From Methanobrevibacter sp. (GTDB lineage Archaea; Methanobacteriota; Methanobacteria; Methanobacteriales; Methanobacteriaceae): a DNA stretch of 51,786 bases. The stretch's first letter is position 1; every line of letters begins with the position of its first letter. Both the position numbers and the translations under genes were made by a program. The stretch covers positions 1-51,786 of the forward strand of contig NZ_JAFSNZ010000081.1 of the NCBI RefSeq assembly GCF_017447225.1, in the 5' to 3' direction. This document shows positions 36,647 through 46,528 of this stretch, one piece after another. Below the pieces are notes generated by a model. The model ran no database searches. It saw only the letters and a program-made list of their open reading frames with translations, and was not told the DNA's origin.

Positions 36647-36920
36647 TGTTTAGTATACTTTTTATAGGTAATTCTGTGATTTCAGCAATTTCATCATTTG
36701 CAAATCCTTTACGCACCATATTTTTAGCAATTTCAAGTTTACATTCCACAAATCCTACTTGCCTTCCTTCTTCCCTACCAATTTGTATGCCTTCTTTTAT
36801 TCCATCTTTTCGTCCTGCTTCTTCCGCACGACATATCATACCATCGATTCTAGCATTTAATATATCTTGACTTGTAACTTCACCTCTTTTTTTGTCATGT
36901 TAAACCTCTTTATAACATAC
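36639..36920 (-). pseudogene. Decayed C-terminal fragment of an Rpn/PD-(D/E)XK-type gene
   Basis: The last 66 codons (from 36839) read ICRAEEAGRKDGIKEGIQ... to SILNIK and align with the C-terminus of the intact gene at 36994-37917. Upstream, the DNA still matches around the MTKKEVEVTSQD region, but one base is missing near 36885 (gaggtgaag against gaagttgaag), which breaks the frame. Homology fades beyond about 36920, so the nuclease domain is lost. This is a remnant of a tandem duplication followed by decay. The 66-residue open frame itself is unlikely to be functional. Confidence 0.75.
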
Positions 36921-36993
36921 CTTAAGAAATTAGTGAAACTAAAAAAGATGACACCCTAGTTAAACAAAAGAAATATTAAATAACCACTAAGGA

Positions 36994-37917
36994 TTATTTA
37001 ATATTTAACACACTTAATCTAGGTAATCCAGTGATTTCAACAATATCATCCGTCGCAAACCCTTTATTCACCATATTTCTAGCAGTTTCAAGCTTATTTT
37101 CTTCTCTTCCTTCTTCTCTACCTTCTTTTCTTCCTTCTTCTCTACCTTCTTTTCTTCCCACCTCTTCTGCACGACATAACATTCCATCAATTCTAGCATT
37201 AATAATATCCTGACTTGTAACTTCAACTTCTTTTTTTGTCATTTTTAAACCTCTCATAGCTTTTTTAATGTTCTTTTCAGTAGTTAGATGTTTTCCTGAC
37301 CATAAAATTAAACATTTTCTTAATATTTTCAACAAATCCTCATCAATAATTAGATTATTATATATTTCAATTAATTCAATGATGATGTTTTCTTTATTCT
37401 GGTTTGATCGGTATGTTGGCATCCAAATTATGTCTAATGCATCATATGCATTAATTACTTGATTGTTTTGTATTTTGTATTTTATATTATTTAGTTTTAC
37501 TGATTGCTCTTTTTCTTTTGAGTTAATCCATGTAGGATTATACACTGATGTCGGACTTGCATAATCCACTTTGAATTCTGGTATATGTCCAGTGTTGAAT
37601 ATGAATGGATATACCAGTTTTTTTGTAGCAGCATGCAGCACAGTCTGATACTGGAAATTTCTGCGCATCAAATCCTCTGTTATGTTTGTGTGATGTTCAA
37701 TATGAACAACATCACCGTTTTTTAGAAGATATGCATGATCAATATTTAGATCCCTGAAATCCTGTGAAAGATATCTTTTAGGCAGCAATTCGGCAATATC
37801 TTTAATATTTGTTAGAAATTCCGTGAATTCTTCAATTTCATTATCACAAATGCTGAAAATCTTATCTTCAGTATCGTATTTATTAGGAAGTGAGGAATCA
37901 ACAAGTTTATTTTTCAT
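36994..37917 (-). CDS. Rpn-family recombination-promoting nuclease / PD-(D/E)XK transposase-like protein
   Basis: 307 residues. The N-terminal about 150 residues look like the PD-(D/E)XK nuclease fold of the Rpn/COG5464 group: DLNIDHAYLLKNGDVVHIEHHTNI, where Asp and the IEHHT strand stand in for the D...(E/Q)xK core, then RRNFQYQTVLH. A C-terminal helical region contains Gly-Arg-Glu-Glu repeats (about 255-275), a hallmark of these proteins, and ends DDIVEITGLPRLSVLNIK. In bacteria the family promotes RecA-independent recombination; the role here is unknown. Its paralog next door is decayed, suggesting a mobile or unstable family. Confidence 0.75.
   Translation of the reverse strand: MKNKLVDSSLPNKYDTEDKIFSICDNEIEEFTEFLTNIKDIAELLPKRYLSQDFRDLNIDHAYLLKNGDVVHIEHHTNITEDLMRRNFQYQTVLHAATKKLVYPFIFNTGHIPEFKVDYASPTSVYNPTWINSKEKEQSVKLNNIKYKIQNNQVINAYDALDIIWMPTYRSNQNKENIIIELIEIYNNLIIDEDLLKILRKCLILWSGKHLTTEKNIKKAMRGLKMTKKEVEVTSQDIINARIDGMLCRAEEVGRKEGREEGRKEGREEGREENKLETARNMVNKGFATDDIVEITGLPRLSVLNIK
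37109..37156. repeat. Two perfect 24-bp tandem repeats within the Rpn-like gene
   Basis: The 24-bp unit at 37109-37132 is repeated exactly at 37133-37156 and encodes the Arg/Glu/Lys/Gly octad of the repeat region. Being a multiple of three, it can expand or shrink without breaking the frame. The decayed paralog has the equivalent region in a different, shorter form. Confidence 0.8.
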
Positions 37918-38193
37918 ATATTTTTCACCTCAAACAATTAATTATTAAATGTGTTAATATTAAATAAATTAATATATAAACATTTCTTTTTTAATATAAA
38001 AAATGAATAAAGGAAATTTTTACAAATCAAGTGAAAATTACCGCATTAAAGCAATATTAACATGAGAATATAATTTTTATAAATGATGATAGAATTTCAA
38101 ACACGGAACAAAAATTACAAATCAATAGATAAATATATTATATTTAATAATCATAGATAATTATATTATAAATTTTTAAAGGACTGTTAAATA

Positions 38194-38553
38194 ATGCACT
38201 TACTATGGTTTTACGTTGCAATTGTTTTAGCTTTAAGCGATATACTGCACACACAACTGATGTGGAAAGTATTGAATAACTTTTACATCATATTAGGTGG
38301 TTTAATCTATCATTCCGTAGACAATTCCCCTTTAAAGACATGGGTAGTCCACGAATTGATGGAAGCGGCATTTCACTTTATTGTCTTGTCAATTGTATTC
38401 CTATCACCGACCGTAGGTATATTAGCAGCCACAATTCATTTTATAATAGATGTAAGCCACACGTTCTTAATTGGCCATATGGGCGAATTGGAACACAGAG
38501 CTTTGCATTTTTTAATTGAATCAGTATTTTTCATTTTAATTTATGGACTGTAA
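38194..38553 (+). CDS. Small His-rich integral membrane protein, hypothetical
   Basis: 119 residues with three or four membrane helices. Histidines and acidic residues fall in or at the edge of helices: SDILHTQ, VHELMEAAFHF, HFIIDVSHTFLIGHMGELEHRALHFLIES. Such H/E/D placement is seen in membrane metalloenzymes and metal transporters, so a metal site is possible, but I do not recognise the family. It lies 26 nt before pheT on the same strand and may be cotranscribed with it. The ATG at 38194 lies after an aggactgtt stretch that could serve as a weak ribosome site. Confidence 0.7.
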   Translation: MHLLWFYVAIVLALSDILHTQLMWKVLNNFYIILGGLIYHSVDNSPLKTWVVHELMEAAFHFIVLSIVFLSPTVGILAATIHFIIDVSHTFLIGHMGELEHRALHFLIESVFFILIYGL

Positions 38554-38579
38554 ATATTAAAATTAATGGAGTATATTAA

Positions 38580-40241
38580 ATGCCAGTTATTACATTCAAA
38601 TACCAGGATTTAAAAGATTTAGGAATAGATATGGAAAAAGATGAATTAATAGACACATTGCCTATGATGTCCAGCGACATTGAGGACTTTGATGATGAAG
38701 AAATCAAAGTGGAATTCTTCCCTAACCGTCCGGACAACTTGTCTGTTGAAGGAGTAGCCAGATCTTTTAAAGGTTTTATTGGTCAGGAAATTGGTATTCC
38801 AAAATATGAAATCACATCCTCCGGAGAAAGCGTTATTGTAGAAAATGATGTGGCTGAAATCAGACCATACATTGCTTTTGCAAAAATTGATGATGTCGAT
38901 TTTACCGGAGACAAACTCAAATACATAATGGATTTCCAGGAAAATCTCCACTGGGTAATCGGTAGGGACAGAAAAAAAGTGGCTATAGGTATCCACAATG
39001 CAGATGTTGTAAAAGCTCCATTCAAATACATTGCAACTCCAAAAGAGGAAAATGCATTCATTCCTCTTGAAAAAGATACTCCAATGACTCCAGATCAAAT
39101 CTTAACTGAACATGACAAAGGTAAAGATTACGCTCATCTGATTGAAGACTTTGAAAAATACCCATTGATTTTAGACTGTGATGACAATATCCTTTCAATG
39201 CCACCGATCATCAACGGTGAGCTAACAAAAATCAAGGAAGACACTAAAAACATCATTGTTGATGTAACAGGTACTGATGAGCGAGCAGTTAACCAGGCAT
39301 TGAACATTATCTGCTGTTCATTTGCGGAAGTTGGAGGAAAAATAAAAAGCATGGAGGTTAAATATTCCGACAAAACCATTGTCAGTCCCGATTTAACTCC
39401 ACAAGAAATTAACGTTCATGTAGACACTGCAAATGAACTTATTGGTGGAATTAACCTAAATGCTAAAGACATTAAGGAATTGTTATTCAAAGCAAGGTTT
39501 GATGCCGAAATATTAAATGACAATGAACTGAAAGTTTATGTTCCAGCATACAGAGTAGATATTTTACATGAAGTGGATATCGTGGAAAACATTGCTGTAC
39601 AATACAGAATCAACTCAATTGAAGCTGAATTGCCTGATATCAATACCGTTGCATATGAAAATGACTGGTTTAAGGCTGAAGGAACAATCCGTGAAGTCAT
39701 GGTCGGTTTAGGCTTCCAGGAAGTAATGAGCTTGATGTTAACCAATGAGGAATCACATTACGAATTCATGAAACAGGCTGAAGAGGATCACGTTCAGGTA
39801 GCAAGACCGATCACAATTGACAGAACCATGATTCGTACAAGTCTAATCAACAGTTTAATGGAATTTTTAGAAGACAACAAGCACGAAGACCTGCCTCAAA
39901 AGATATTTGAAATTGGTGACGTTTTATATATGGACGAATCCAGAGAAAATAAGGTCAGAACTTCTAAAAAATTAGCTGCGTTAAGTTGTCACTCAACTGC
40001 AAACTTCACTGAAATCAAATCAATTGTAACAAGCGTTCTTTCAAATTTAGGCTATTCAATGGAAATAGCTGACAGTGAAAATCCATCATTTATTGAAGGA
40101 AGAGCTGCTGATGTGACTGGAGAAGCTGAAAACGGATTCATTAAAGGATTCTTTGGTGAAATTTCACCTGAAGTCATTACAAACTTCACATTAGAATATC
40201 CGGTTGTTGCATTTGAAATTGAATTTATTAACAAAGAGTAA
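38580..40241 (+). CDS. pheT: Phenylalanyl-tRNA synthetase beta subunit
   Basis: 553 residues, the archaeal/eukaryotic short form without the bacterial N-terminal tRNA-binding domain. Recognisable parts are [23 protein letters not shown] near the N-terminus, the B5 domain ([19 protein letters not shown] near 320-340) and the C-terminal class II-like core with [15 protein letters not shown] and [11 protein letters not shown]. It pairs with the catalytic alpha subunit PheS, which is not in the window. The stop codon overlaps a terminator hairpin. Confidence 0.96.
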   Translation: MPVITFKYQDLKDLGIDMEKDELIDTLPMMSSDIEDFDDEEIKVEFFPNRPDNLSVEGVARSFKGFIGQEIGIPKYEITSSGESVIVENDVAEIRPYIAFAKIDDVDFTGDKLKYIMDFQENLHWVIGRDRKKVAIGIHNADVVKAPFKYIATPKEENAFIPLEKDTPMTPDQILTEHDKGKDYAHLIEDFEKYPLILDCDDNILSMPPIINGELTKIKEDTKNIIVDVTGTDERAVNQALNIICCSFAEVGGKIKSMEVKYSDKTIVSPDLTPQEINVHVDTANELIGGINLNAKDIKELLFKARFDAEILNDNELKVYVPAYRVDILHEVDIVENIAVQYRINSIEAELPDINTVAYENDWFKAEGTIREVMVGLGFQEVMSLMLTNEESHYEFMKQAEEDHVQVARPITIDRTMIRTSLINSLMEFLEDNKHEDLPQKIFEIGDVLYMDESRENKVRTSKKLAALSCHSTANFTEIKSIVTSVLSNLGYSMEIADSENPSFIEGRAADVTGEAENGFIKGFFGEISPEVITNFTLEYPVVAFEIEFINKE

Positions 40242-40254
40242 TCACTCTTTTTAA
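40233..40254 (+). terminator. Intrinsic terminator overlapping the pheT stop
   Basis: AAAGAGT (40233-40239) and ACTCTTT (40244-40250) form a 7-bp stem with a 4-nt loop that contains most of the TAA stop, followed by further T residues. Confidence 0.6.
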
Positions 40255-40274
40255 TAACCATACCATTTATTTTT

Positions 40275-40421
40275 TTAATACCATGTCTTTTTCATCTGTA
40301 CATCTATCTGTTCATAGCTGACATTTGTATTATGTGAAATATCAAACGGCAGATTAGTTAAAAGTATTGCTATTGCAATGATTACAATGACAAGTATTAA
40401 AATTATCAACCATTTTTTCAT
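40275..40421 (-). CDS. 48-residue single-helix membrane protein
   Basis: A short frame of 48 residues starts with ATG at 40421, one base after the yjbQ TAA stop. It begins MKKWLIILILVIVIIAIAI (one membrane helix, about residues 4-22) and ends with a polar tail of about 25 residues, MKKTWY at the C-terminus. The close coupling to yjbQ and the clean basic-then-hydrophobic start argue for a real gene. The function is unknown. Confidence 0.55.
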   Translation of the reverse strand: MKKWLIILILVIVIIAIAILLTNLPFDISHNTNVSYEQIDVQMKKTWY

Positions 40422-40422
40422 T

Positions 40423-40821
40423 TTAATCACTGATGAATTTTAAGCTGACTGTTCTGTTTTTTCTAGGCCCGTCAAGTTCTATGAAAAATACTGACTGCCA
40501 GGTTCCCAGGTCCAGTTTTCCCCCAGAAATTGGCAATGTTTCACTTGAAGACAGCAAAAATGATTTCAGATGAGATTTTGCATTGCTATCTATACGGTCA
40601 TGCTTCCATGAATATTTATCTGAGACCAAATCATTCAGCATCACTTCCAAATCATCCAGAAGTCCGCTTTCATTTTCATTGACAACAATAGCTGAGGTGG
40701 AATGCCTGGAGAAAATATTAACAATACCCGAATCGATATCTATCTCCCGATTAATCATGGATGTGATATCAATTATTTCAAAATGCTTGTTTGAATTTAG
40801 AATAATTTTTTTAGATGACAT
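40423..40821 (-). CDS. yjbQ: YjbQ/UPF0047 family protein (secondary thiamine-phosphate synthase-like)
   Basis: 132 residues, the family norm. Conserved elements are SRHSTSAIVVNENES (residues about 37-51), a DL(E/D)-type acidic stretch, and a C-terminal ISGGKLDLGTWQSVFFIELDGPR. The histidines and Glu form the putative active site. The E. coli protein has weak thiamine-phosphate synthase activity, but its true role is unclear. A 48-residue membrane protein gene follows one base after the stop. Confidence 0.9.
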   Translation of the reverse strand: MSSKKIILNSNKHFEIIDITSMINREIDIDSGIVNIFSRHSTSAIVVNENESGLLDDLEVMLNDLVSDKYSWKHDRIDSNAKSHLKSFLLSSSETLPISGGKLDLGTWQSVFFIELDGPRKNRTVSLKFISD

Positions 40822-40874
40822 TGATAATTGATTTATAAAAACTAGTATAAAAAAATAAGAAAAAAGAGTTAATT

Positions 40875-42689
40875 TTAATCGAACTCATTTTTACGTCTAT
40901 ATCCATATAAAAATACTGCAACGATAAATAGAAGCGCCAATACAATAACAATTGAATTGTCCTGTAATGGATTTGCTTTTTTACTTACCTGAGATAAATC
41001 ATAGGCTTTTCCATCATTTTCAGAATCCCCTGGAGAAGATGAATCACCAGACTCAACACTGCCTGATTCAGCAGCATTTTCCTGACCTCGTGACTGTTCC
41101 TGTTCACCTAACTGGGAACTGGATTCAGACATGACATTGGAACTGTTGGTTCCGTAATTGGCAATGATATTGCCCTGATTATTAGATACGGTAGTGGAAT
41201 TACTATTGGTATTGGAAGTATCGCTACCGCTATTTGAAGAGGAGCCCCCCTGTCCATCATTTGAACCATCAGTTGAATTTGATGAACCGCTGTTGGAACC
41301 TGAACCTGATGATGAGCCGGAGCCAGATCCAGATCCACTTTCACCATTAGAATTTGAACCTGATGAAGAACCTCCGTTATCGCTGGAAGATGGAGAATAC
41401 TTTTCTACAGTTTCCTTACGGTAATCAGGTACTTTTTCACCATGCTTTATTTCAACTTCATGACTTTGACTTGAATCAGTTTCAACTACTCCTTTACCGT
41501 TTTGAATCTTTACACTGTATTCCTTACCGTCGACAGAAATCTTTTGGTCAAAGAATGCGAAATCATTAACAGGTTCGCCGTCTTCATAAATCTGAATACC
41601 AATACCGTTTGATATGGATGTGAAATCCATGGTTAATATCTTTGCAAGAAGCATCGGACATATAAATGTATGGACATCATCATTTGAATCAAAATAATTA
41701 GGACCTAGCTTGAACTGTTCTTTTGATGGGTTGTTTTTAGCCTGGAAGTTTTCATTATGCATTAAAGCATTATATGAAATGTCAGGTTTTTCTTTGTTGA
41801 CAGTTTCATATTCTTCTCCGAATAAGAAACCGTTTCCTGTTTCAAAACCACCCAATTCAGAATCTGGATCCATACGGTTGAATTCCAATGTATTATACAT
41901 GAATTTGTCGCCGCTTGACTGTGCATCCATATAGATACCATTAGTATTCTCGTAAACATGATTATAGGTAACATTATTGTTGGAAGACCTGTTGTACATG
42001 GAAATTCCGTTGAATGAATTGAAAAAGACTTCATTCCACCAGATGTTAGAGGAATACATGTTTGATGTTTCAATTCCTGATCTTCCATTGTTTCCTATAG
42101 TATTATTGAATATAGAGATATTTCTTATATCCTGCACCTGAATACTGTTTAAAAGGGCATCATGAACATAATTGTAGTTTATCTGCACATTATCTGAGTT
42201 TTTAACCAAAATATTGTTTACTGCCTGAGATACAGTGTTGTTTTCAACAATAGTATTAGATGATTTATCTAAAATGACAGCATAATCAGCGCCGGCAGCA
42301 ATTATATTAAATCCTGATAGGATACTGCCTGAACTGTTTTGAGTAAAATAGAATCCGAAAGTATTGTCAATGCCTGCCTTTTCATTGACGGAAGGACTGA
42401 CATTTATTGTACTATTTTTATTTGAAAATATTTTCAACTGTTTGTCGATGACTAATGATATATTATCATAACTTTCGGATATGAATTCAAATGCATCTCC
42501 ATTAGTAGCACCGGAAATCATTGTCTGAATTTCATCATTGGACAAGTCAGAAGTTATAATATAATTCGTTCCATTGTCAAAATTACTAATAACACTCTCA
42601 TCACTAGCTGAAACAGTAGAAATTAAGCATAAAGCAAATAAAAATATAATAAGCACATTAAATACAATATTAAATTTTTTTGTAATCAT
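40875..42689 (-). CDS. Adhesin-like surface protein, NosD-type beta-helix with Ser/Gly/Asn linker and C-terminal membrane anchor
   Basis: 604 residues. A signal peptide covers about residues 1-28. A right-handed beta-helix of NosD/parallel-helix repeats follows to about 270 (FNIIAAGADYAVILDKSSN, ENNTVSQAVNNILVKNSDN, MYNRSSNNNVTYNHVYEN). A globular segment runs to about 420, then a 130-residue Ser/Gly/Asn low-complexity linker. A hydrophobic helix (about 575-595) with a basic YGYRRKNEFD end anchors it. The linker would lift the helix domain through the pseudomurein wall. It is divergent from the next adhesin gene. Confidence 0.88.
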   Translation of the reverse strand: MITKKFNIVFNVLIIFLFALCLISTVSASDESVISNFDNGTNYIITSDLSNDEIQTMISGATNGDAFEFISESYDNISLVIDKQLKIFSNKNSTINVSPSVNEKAGIDNTFGFYFTQNSSGSILSGFNIIAAGADYAVILDKSSNTIVENNTVSQAVNNILVKNSDNVQINYNYVHDALLNSIQVQDIRNISIFNNTIGNNGRSGIETSNMYSSNIWWNEVFFNSFNGISMYNRSSNNNVTYNHVYENTNGIYMDAQSSGDKFMYNTLEFNRMDPDSELGGFETGNGFLFGEEYETVNKEKPDISYNALMHNENFQAKNNPSKEQFKLGPNYFDSNDDVHTFICPMLLAKILTMDFTSISNGIGIQIYEDGEPVNDFAFFDQKISVDGKEYSVKIQNGKGVVETDSSQSHEVEIKHGEKVPDYRKETVEKYSPSSSDNGGSSSGSNSNGESGSGSGSGSSSGSGSNSGSSNSTDGSNDGQGGSSSNSGSDTSNTNSNSTTVSNNQGNIIANYGTNSSNVMSESSSQLGEQEQSRGQENAAESGSVESGDSSSPGDSENDGKAYDLSQVSKKANPLQDNSIVIVLALLFIVAVFLYGYRRKNEFD

Positions 42690-42947
42690 GTAAAATCTAC
42701 TCTCGATATGTATTTTAAATCATAACAATATGACTGATTTACACTTAATTTTATTAATCGTTATGTAATATAAAGTTTTGTAATAATACAATCAAAATAA
42801 AAGATATGCTTACCTTATTTTAAAAAATACTGAAATATAACATAGTTATGATAATTTATTTAAATAAACATGTATAAACAATATAACATTAAATGTATAT
42901 CGAAATAATATTTTTTACATTTAATAATATTCAAATCGAGGAATAAT
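42690..42947. promoter_or_regulatory. Divergent promoter region between two adhesin-like genes
   Basis: 258 bp of very AT-rich DNA with no gene. It contains ATAAC-ATA-GTTAT at 42837-42849, similar to the sulfur-island palindrome but with a 3-nt spacer, and several TATA-like stretches (for example 42855-42868, aatttatttaaata). A ribosome site gagg lies just before the plus-strand ATG. Confidence 0.4.
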
Positions 42948-45900
42948 ATGAATACTAAAAAAATAATTTTATCAATATTTTTAGTTTTTATTGTCCTTTT
43001 GAGCTCAAGCATGGTATTTGCTGAAGATGTATTAGATAACAGCTCTTCATCAGATGATGTGCTTGCCATAAGCGAAAATGACAATATTCAAACATCTTCC
43101 CAACAGACAATCAGTGCTGGTTCAAACAGTACGACCATACAAGACACTATTAATGGCATGTCTGACGGAGATACATTAAATTTTGAAGAAGGAACATATA
43201 CAGATATTTGTATATATATTGACAAAAGCATCACAATCAACGGAAACGGTGCAACCTTAATCGGATACTCCTCCCCAGGTGTCAATAATACAAATATCCC
43301 TGAAAAAGTTAGAGCAACCACCGCTGAAGGAGGATATGCTGTTACAAACTTTGCAACTGTATACCTATTGAATGCGGAAAATATCGTAATGAGCGGATTG
43401 AAAATTGTAGGTCTTGATGATTCAATCTACTCCAACGCAGCATTATACATCAGTCAAGCAAAAGGAGTAAAAGTTGACAACAACACAATCGAAGGTTCAT
43501 CATGGGGTATTTACATGACAAGTTCTCCTGATGGAACTGTCTCCAACAACTTGATTGAAAACCAGAAAACCACAGGATTTTTAAATTTCGGTTCTGCAAG
43601 AACTTTAATTACCAACAATACCGTAATCAACGCTAAAAACCATGGTATTGACGTAAGACACGGAACCGGACCAAATGTACAGGTAATTAACAACACAGTA
43701 ATCGGCTCAAAAGAAGGAATTTATCTCATGCACTCCAAAGGCCATACTGCAACCCAAAACACACTTATTAACTGTTCAATCAGTTCAATAACCTGTTACG
43801 GATCATCAGATGTTAACGTATATGACAATACAATGTACAAATCAAGAATTGGTGTATTATTAGGTGGAGGATACTCTGATATTACTATTGGGGAAAACAA
43901 ATTCCAATTAGATAACTTGCCATTCCCACCAACATTCGTCTACTATGTAGCAACTGCACAATCAGATTATCAAAGTGCAACCAATGATATTGGAGTTTAT
44001 ACTGATTCCAGTTCAACCAACGAAACATATTCAAATATAACAAATATTCCAACTCCAAAAGAAATTGTAATTGATTATAACACCATCTTAGCTCCAACAG
44101 GAACTACATACAATGTTTCTGCTGATGCAAGTTCAACCGAAATACAATCAATTATCGACTCAATGGCAGATGGAGACACTTTAAGCTTTGCTGAAAATGC
44201 AGTATATGAAAACATTTCCATCTACACAGATAAAAACATCAAAATAATCGGTAACGGTGCAACATTAATCGGATATGATAGCCTCAACAAGGAAAATGTG
44301 CCTGAAAGAGTAAGAAACCAAAGCAGTGAAGGAGGATATGCAGTTACATATTATGCTGTATTATACACATTAAACAACACAAATGTTGTTATTTCCGACT
44401 TAAACATCATAGCCAGATTCCCTGGATACAACACTGCAACTGTAGGTGCGACAACTGAAGAATATAAGACCGCAGGAATTTACGCTGATGCAAGTACCAA
44501 CTTAACAATAACTGGATGTGAAATTGAAGGTGCATCATTCGGTATATTCATGCAATACTCAGGTGATTCAGTCATTACAAACAACAAGATTCATGACCAA
44601 TACACAAACGGTATGATTAACTTCGGTTCACCTAGAAACATAATTGCAAACAACACAATTTCAAATGTAGTAAACCACGGTATTGACGTAAGACACGGAA
44701 CCGGACCAAACGTCATCATATTCAATAATACAATCAACGGTGCAAAAGAAGGAATTTATCTCATGCATTCAAGAGGACATATGGTTTACAACAACACCAT
44801 CATGAACGCAAAAATCGCTTCAATTACTGCATACGGATCTGGAAACGAATACATCTTTAACAACACCATGATTCAGAGCAGAATCGGTCTTTTACTTGGT
44901 GGAGGATACTACAATGTAACTATCGGTCCAAATACTTATAATTTAGACTTCTTACCATTCCCACCAACATTCGTAACATACATTGCATTTGCGGATGACC
45001 AATACCAAGGAGCATCTAAAGTTCAAGGAACATACAGTGACGGTGCATACTTACCTCCTGCAACAATCATTGCAGAAGATTTAACCAGCAATTCTACTAA
45101 AATCACATACAGTGCTATTTTAAAAGATAACAGTGGAATAGAACAAGCTAATGAAACTTTAATCTTTGCAATCAATGGCGAAATATTGACTGCAGTCACT
45201 GATGAAAACGGAACTGCTAGTGTTAGTACAATTTTACCTAATGGAAACTATACTGTTGTCGTTGACTTTTATGGAAATGACAAATTAGGTAAAAAAACCG
45301 AACAAGCAACAATTGCAGTCAACAGTCCTATTGCAGTTGATTTAGAAGCTCCGGAAATTGAAATGTATTTCAAAAACGGCACTAAATTTAAAGTAACATT
45401 AACTTCAAACGGAACCGGAATTGCTAACCAAAGTGTAATCATTACACTCAATGGTGTAAACAACACCCGTACAACAGACGAAAATGGTACTGTTAACATG
45501 AACATTAACTTAAGAAGCGGAGAATATGATGTTGCTGTTTACTATGATGGTAACGGCAGCTATGACCCAGCAAAAGTTAATTCCAAAATAACTGTTTTAA
45601 GTACTATTTCTGGAAAAGACATTACTAAAATCTTCAAAAACGGCACTCAATACTACGCTACCTTTGTTGATGGTCAGGGAAATCCTTTAGCTAACGGAAC
45701 CGAAGTAAAATTTAACATTAACGGTGTAATGTATCAACGTAAAGTTAATGAAAATGGTACTGCAAGATTAAACATTAATTTAGCTCAAGGAACTTACATT
45801 ATTACTGCAACCCACCCTGAAAACGGTGAAACTGCATCCAATACCATCACAGTTCTTCCAAAAATCACTGAAAACAATGATTTAGTCAAATACTTCAAAA

Positions 45901-46367
45901 ATGATTCACAATACGTTGTAAAAGTATTGGATGATGAAGGTAATCCTGTTGGTGCAAACGAAACCGTTACATTTAACATCAACGGTGTAATGTATGAAAG
46001 ACTAACCAACGAATCCGGATACGCCAAATTAAATATCAACCTACAAGCAGGAGATTACATAATCACTGCAATGTATGGTGGATGTAATGTAGCAAACAAC
46101 ATTACCGTAAAACCAATATTAAATGCAACAAACATTAACATGACCTACAAAGACGGAACCCAATTCAAAGCAACATTAGTTGACGGTCAAGGAAATCCAT
46201 ATTCAGGTCAGAATGTTACATTCAACATTAACGGAGTATTCTACGACAGAACTACAGACGGTAATGGAACTGCTGCTCTAAACATTAACTTAATGGCTGG
46301 AGAATACATTATAACCTCAAGTTATAACGGATGCAATATAGCAAACACCATAAAAATTACCGCATAA
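42948..46367 (+). CDS. Large adhesin-like secreted protein: two beta-helix modules and five Ig-like repeats
   Basis: 1139 residues. A signal peptide covers about 1-26. Two homologous beta-helix modules follow (about 48-385 and 390-700), each opening with a TIQDTI/EIQSII...GDTL stretch and containing HGIDVRHGTGPNV and GIYLMHS. The DNA of this core is identical over 32 bp at 43644-43675 and 44679-44710. Five Ig-like repeats of about 85 residues fill 704-1139, each with FKNGT or a similar turn, FNINGV and DENGTA...NINL. Many NxT/S sequons suggest glycosylation. There is no membrane anchor or pseudomurein-binding repeat, so it may be released or held non-covalently. A strong terminator follows directly. 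Confidence 0.9.
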   Translation: MNTKKIILSIFLVFIVLLSSSMVFAEDVLDNSSSSDDVLAISENDNIQTSSQQTISAGSNSTTIQDTINGMSDGDTLNFEEGTYTDICIYIDKSITINGNGATLIGYSSPGVNNTNIPEKVRATTAEGGYAVTNFATVYLLNAENIVMSGLKIVGLDDSIYSNAALYISQAKGVKVDNNTIEGSSWGIYMTSSPDGTVSNNLIENQKTTGFLNFGSARTLITNNTVINAKNHGIDVRHGTGPNVQVINNTVIGSKEGIYLMHSKGHTATQNTLINCSISSITCYGSSDVNVYDNTMYKSRIGVLLGGGYSDITIGENKFQLDNLPFPPTFVYYVATAQSDYQSATNDIGVYTDSSSTNETYSNITNIPTPKEIVIDYNTILAPTGTTYNVSADASSTEIQSIIDSMADGDTLSFAENAVYENISIYTDKNIKIIGNGATLIGYDSLNKENVPERVRNQSSEGGYAVTYYAVLYTLNNTNVVISDLNIIARFPGYNTATVGATTEEYKTAGIYADASTNLTITGCEIEGASFGIFMQYSGDSVITNNKIHDQYTNGMINFGSPRNIIANNTISNVVNHGIDVRHGTGPNVIIFNNTINGAKEGIYLMHSRGHMVYNNTIMNAKIASITAYGSGNEYIFNNTMIQSRIGLLLGGGYYNVTIGPNTYNLDFLPFPPTFVTYIAFADDQYQGASKVQGTYSDGAYLPPATIIAEDLTSNSTKITYSAILKDNSGIEQANETLIFAINGEILTAVTDENGTASVSTILPNGNYTVVVDFYGNDKLGKKTEQATIAVNSPIAVDLEAPEIEMYFKNGTKFKVTLTSNGTGIANQSVIITLNGVNNTRTTDENGTVNMNINLRSGEYDVAVYYDGNGSYDPAKVNSKITVLSTISGKDITKIFKNGTQYYATFVDGQGNPLANGTEVKFNINGVMYQRKVNENGTARLNINLAQGTYIITATHPENGETASNTITVLPKITENNDLVKYFKNDSQYVVKVLDDEGNPVGANETVTFNINGVMYERLTNESGYAKLNINLQAGDYIITAMYGGCNVANNITVKPILNATNINMTYKDGTQFKATLVDGQGNPYSGQNVTFNINGVFYDRTTDGNGTAALNINLMAGEYIITSSYNGCNIANTIKITA

Positions 46368-46397
46368 GTGAATGAAATACCATTCACTTCTTTTTTT
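46368..46397 (+). terminator. Intrinsic terminator of the large adhesin-like gene
   Basis: GTGAATG (46368-46374) and CATTCAC (46381-46387) form a 7-bp stem with a 6-nt loop immediately after the stop codon, followed by a T7 run (46391-46397). Confidence 0.75.
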
Positions 46398-46528
46398 ATT
46401 TTTTTGTAAACCTTAAAAATTCATTATATTAAGGAATAACTAAATTTAAAGCTAATTTTTAGTTAAAACTAAATAATAAATAGAATAATTTAAATATAAC
46501 AAGTTTTAAAATAAGATTAAGTGATTAT

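Noticed and set aside
37109-37156. Short tandem repeat as a CRISPR-like array
   Set aside because: The 24-bp units abut without spacers and encode a Glu/Arg/Gly repeat in frame.
38046-38066. Similarity of a 17-18 nt word (aaagcaatatta...atga) to 29571-29588
   Set aside because: Too short and AT-rich to call a repeat family.
41194-41424. Plus-strand open frame rich in Glu/Pro/Asp
   Set aside because: It is the opposite strand of the Ser/Gly/Asn linker of the adhesin-like gene; its composition is a mirror of that low complexity.
42837-42849. Sulfur-type palindrome ATAAC-ATA-GTTAT before the large adhesin-like gene
   Set aside because: The spacer is 3 nt rather than 4, and the region is extremely AT-rich, so it may be chance; kept only as a note in the promoter entry.
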